Shown here: in pieces, positions 62,450 to 64,000 of the stretch
Numbering within the stretch: position 1 is the stretch's first letter
How the letters are laid out: each line of letters opens with the position of its first letter
NCBI RefSeq assembly: GCF_964204645.1
Contig: NC_134029.1
Location: 2,923,001 to 2,987,000 of the forward strand
Length of the DNA: 64,000 nucleotides
Reading direction: 5' to 3'
Source of the DNA: Tubulanus polymorphus
Taxonomy: Eukaryota > Nemertea > Palaeonemertea > Tubulaniformes > Tubulanidae
The notes under the pieces: generated by a model
What the model saw: the letters and a program-made list of their open reading frames with translations, nothing else
The model's database searches: none
What the model was told of the DNA's origin: nothing
Position numbers and translations under genes: made by a program

Positions 62450-63671
62450 CCGTAAATTGTGTCGTTTCGATCTTCAGATTAACTTTGAACAGTTTATTTG
62501 TGTTTCGAACTGAGAAATAATCGGTCTTATCTTTAGAAAAGGAGGCTATCATTACGTAATGTAGTGTCCCTCTTTTACCTATACTGAATACCAGACGTTG
62601 ATACGGTTCCCTACTTTGAGGAACAACGGAATATAATGTGTATGTATAATCACGTCCACAAAGTCACAGAAGCTGAGTGTAGGTTCTGATATATCTAAAT
62701 CCCCCCAAAAAAACTCAACATAAGCTTTCTATCAGATTTGATTGGATAATTCCTTCTAAAACCTTAATTTCATTGGATGGCGAGGTGTGCTTTCCTTGAG
62801 TATCGAAATGGTTAAGTACTTTGTTATTTGAGATTTAATTCGAATTCTAACCCTTCAAGGCATATGGATTGATCCAACGAAGGTCCCATGGTGTTTTGCT
62901 GTGTTTTGGCGTCCTTGACGCTAGGGTGAGAGTCCATGGTTTTATTGATCAAATGGAAAATAGTGTCACCTCAGGACGAACGTCCATACGAAACACGGAT
63001 TCGCGTTTTTACCAAGAAAAGAAGAAAAGAAGGCAAAGAAAATATCAGACACAAAATAGAAATATTGGAGATTTAGAAATCATGAATTGGGGCAAATAGT
63101 GTGAAAGAAGATGACAAAATGTCAACTATTACACAACATGGTACAAGCTATCCAAATACAGCTAAAGCTAGAGTAAATTAATTCTTATCAAGGATATCAA
63201 TAGAGGCAAATAATAATTGGCCTAGAGCGCTTTGGAGTTGTCGAATATTACATACTATTAGCATGAATTTAAGATTTGAATTTGTCAGATTTAATCCGTA
63301 AACCTCGGGGTTTTAACCTTAAGCGATAACAGCTCGTTGTCAAATCAAAATCAGATTATGTCTATGATGAAGGAAGAGGCTAAAAAAGTGTTGATCCCTT
63401 TCTGTGTAACAGATCTATATCCAAACACTCCCCCATTAATAGTACCGACAGAGTAAAAAGTGGCTCACAATTCTTTAACAAAAACAGATAATACTTTAAT
63501 ATGGCTTTAAGTATCAATGAAATTATACGTTGAAACAAGTTATTTGAATGATTAGATTCAATAGATGTAATTTCGCATTCGGGGCGGCCTGGAATAGTGA
63601 TGGCGGCGAAGACCAGTTTTTGTTGTTGTGCACTGTCTAATGTTGTAGCAAAAAAGCATCATCTTCATGGA
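62450..63671. other. Inter-gene segment D/E, part of ~3.0-kb tandem unit
   Basis: Second copy of the segment at 59425-60672. It contains the upstream region of D (TTACGTAA at 62552-62559) and the 3' flank of E. No separate gene. Confidence 0.8.
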
Positions 63672-63880
63672 TCAAGAGAGACTTTGAACACTGATCATAT
63701 AATTCGCAGATTCAACTGTCAGTTTTTTAACTCGATTCTCATCATCATCAGTTTTCGTTTCTGGTTTTTTAGTCAAATGTTCCATCAATCCTGGAATCAT
63801 GATCACAATACTTAGAATCTGCATCCCAGCACAGAAATAGAACGAATAGGCATAGTTCCCTGTTGCGTCATATATCCAAC
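63672..63880 (-). CDS. SLC16-like transporter, copy E, last exon only
   Basis: The terminal exon with GWIYDATGNYAYSFYFCAG and the charged tail ending in SVQSLS, almost identical to the last exon of D. The acceptor at 63881-63883 is intact. The remaining exons lie beyond the window, so the array continues past the right edge. Confidence 0.85.
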
Positions 63881-64000
63881 CTGTGAATAAGGAATATATG
63901 TCAATATAGAAATATAAATATCCTAAAAATATTTGAATTCATCGTTTTCTTAAATTTTATTTATTTCAAAGAAATTCAGTGCGAATCCTGTGGGCGATTA

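Larger units (their letters stand above)
52062..63880 (-). repeat. Tandem array of five SLC16-like gene units
   Basis: Equivalent exon-4 acceptors lie at 52225, 54367, 57892, 60881 and 63880, giving spacings of 2142, 3525, 2989 and 2999 bases. C-D and D-E repeats include introns and intergenic DNA at very high identity. A-B and B-C are older or rearranged. The gene order and single orientation indicate unequal crossing-over. Confidence 0.95.

Overview
This is a eukaryotic nuclear window, most likely from an invertebrate animal. All genes are split into many short exons with GT-AG junctions (one GC-AG), separated by AT-rich introns. There are no operons, ribosome-binding sites or prokaryotic elements. 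The gene set (GBA2, VPS36, EFL1, UBA6, MAP1, DNAJA3, SLC16-type transporters) is metazoan. The loss of UBA6 from flies and worms, together with many short inverted-repeat elements, suggests a lophotrochozoan such as a mollusc, brachiopod or annelid. I cannot fix the species. Exon models were assembled by hand from splice sites, reading phase and remembered family resemblance; no alignment was run.

Layout. The single-copy genes mostly alternate in strand: GBA2 (-, 3' end cut by the window), a small mitochondrial prag01-like protein (+), VPS36 (-), EFL1 (+), UBA6 (-), MAP1/futsch (+), DNAJA3 (-). This gives head-to-head pairs with short shared upstream regions at 6.35-6.98 kb, 11.7-13.7 kb and 27.9-28.75 kb, and convergent ends at 7.8-8.7, 20.4-21.0 and 42.8-47.3 kb. 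The reconstructed products are close to the human lengths as I remember them: VPS36 385 aa, EFL1 1158 aa, UBA6 1016 aa, DNAJA3 479 aa. MAP1 is 1521 aa, with a 1438-residue single exon.

The last 12 kb is a minus-strand tandem array of SLC16/monocarboxylate-transporter-like genes. There are five copies (A-E). B, C and D are complete, A has lost its first exon, and only the last exon of E is inside the window. C, D and E repeat about every 3.0 kb with near-identical flanks, so the array expanded recently. One membrane segment is much more variable than its surroundings.

The genes share no single pathway: sphingolipid turnover, ESCRT-II sorting, 60S maturation, ubiquitin/FAT10 activation, the cytoskeleton, mitochondrial chaperoning and solute transport. 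No obvious new multi-gene system is present. The best leads are a phase-matched alternative last exon of DNAJA3, an 18-residue repeat expansion and a three-fold AELGI(F/Y)D motif in MAP1, a 1.46-kb element with 41-bp terminal inverted repeats beside VPS36, three families of short inverted-repeat elements, and the transporter array with its truncated and frameshifted members.
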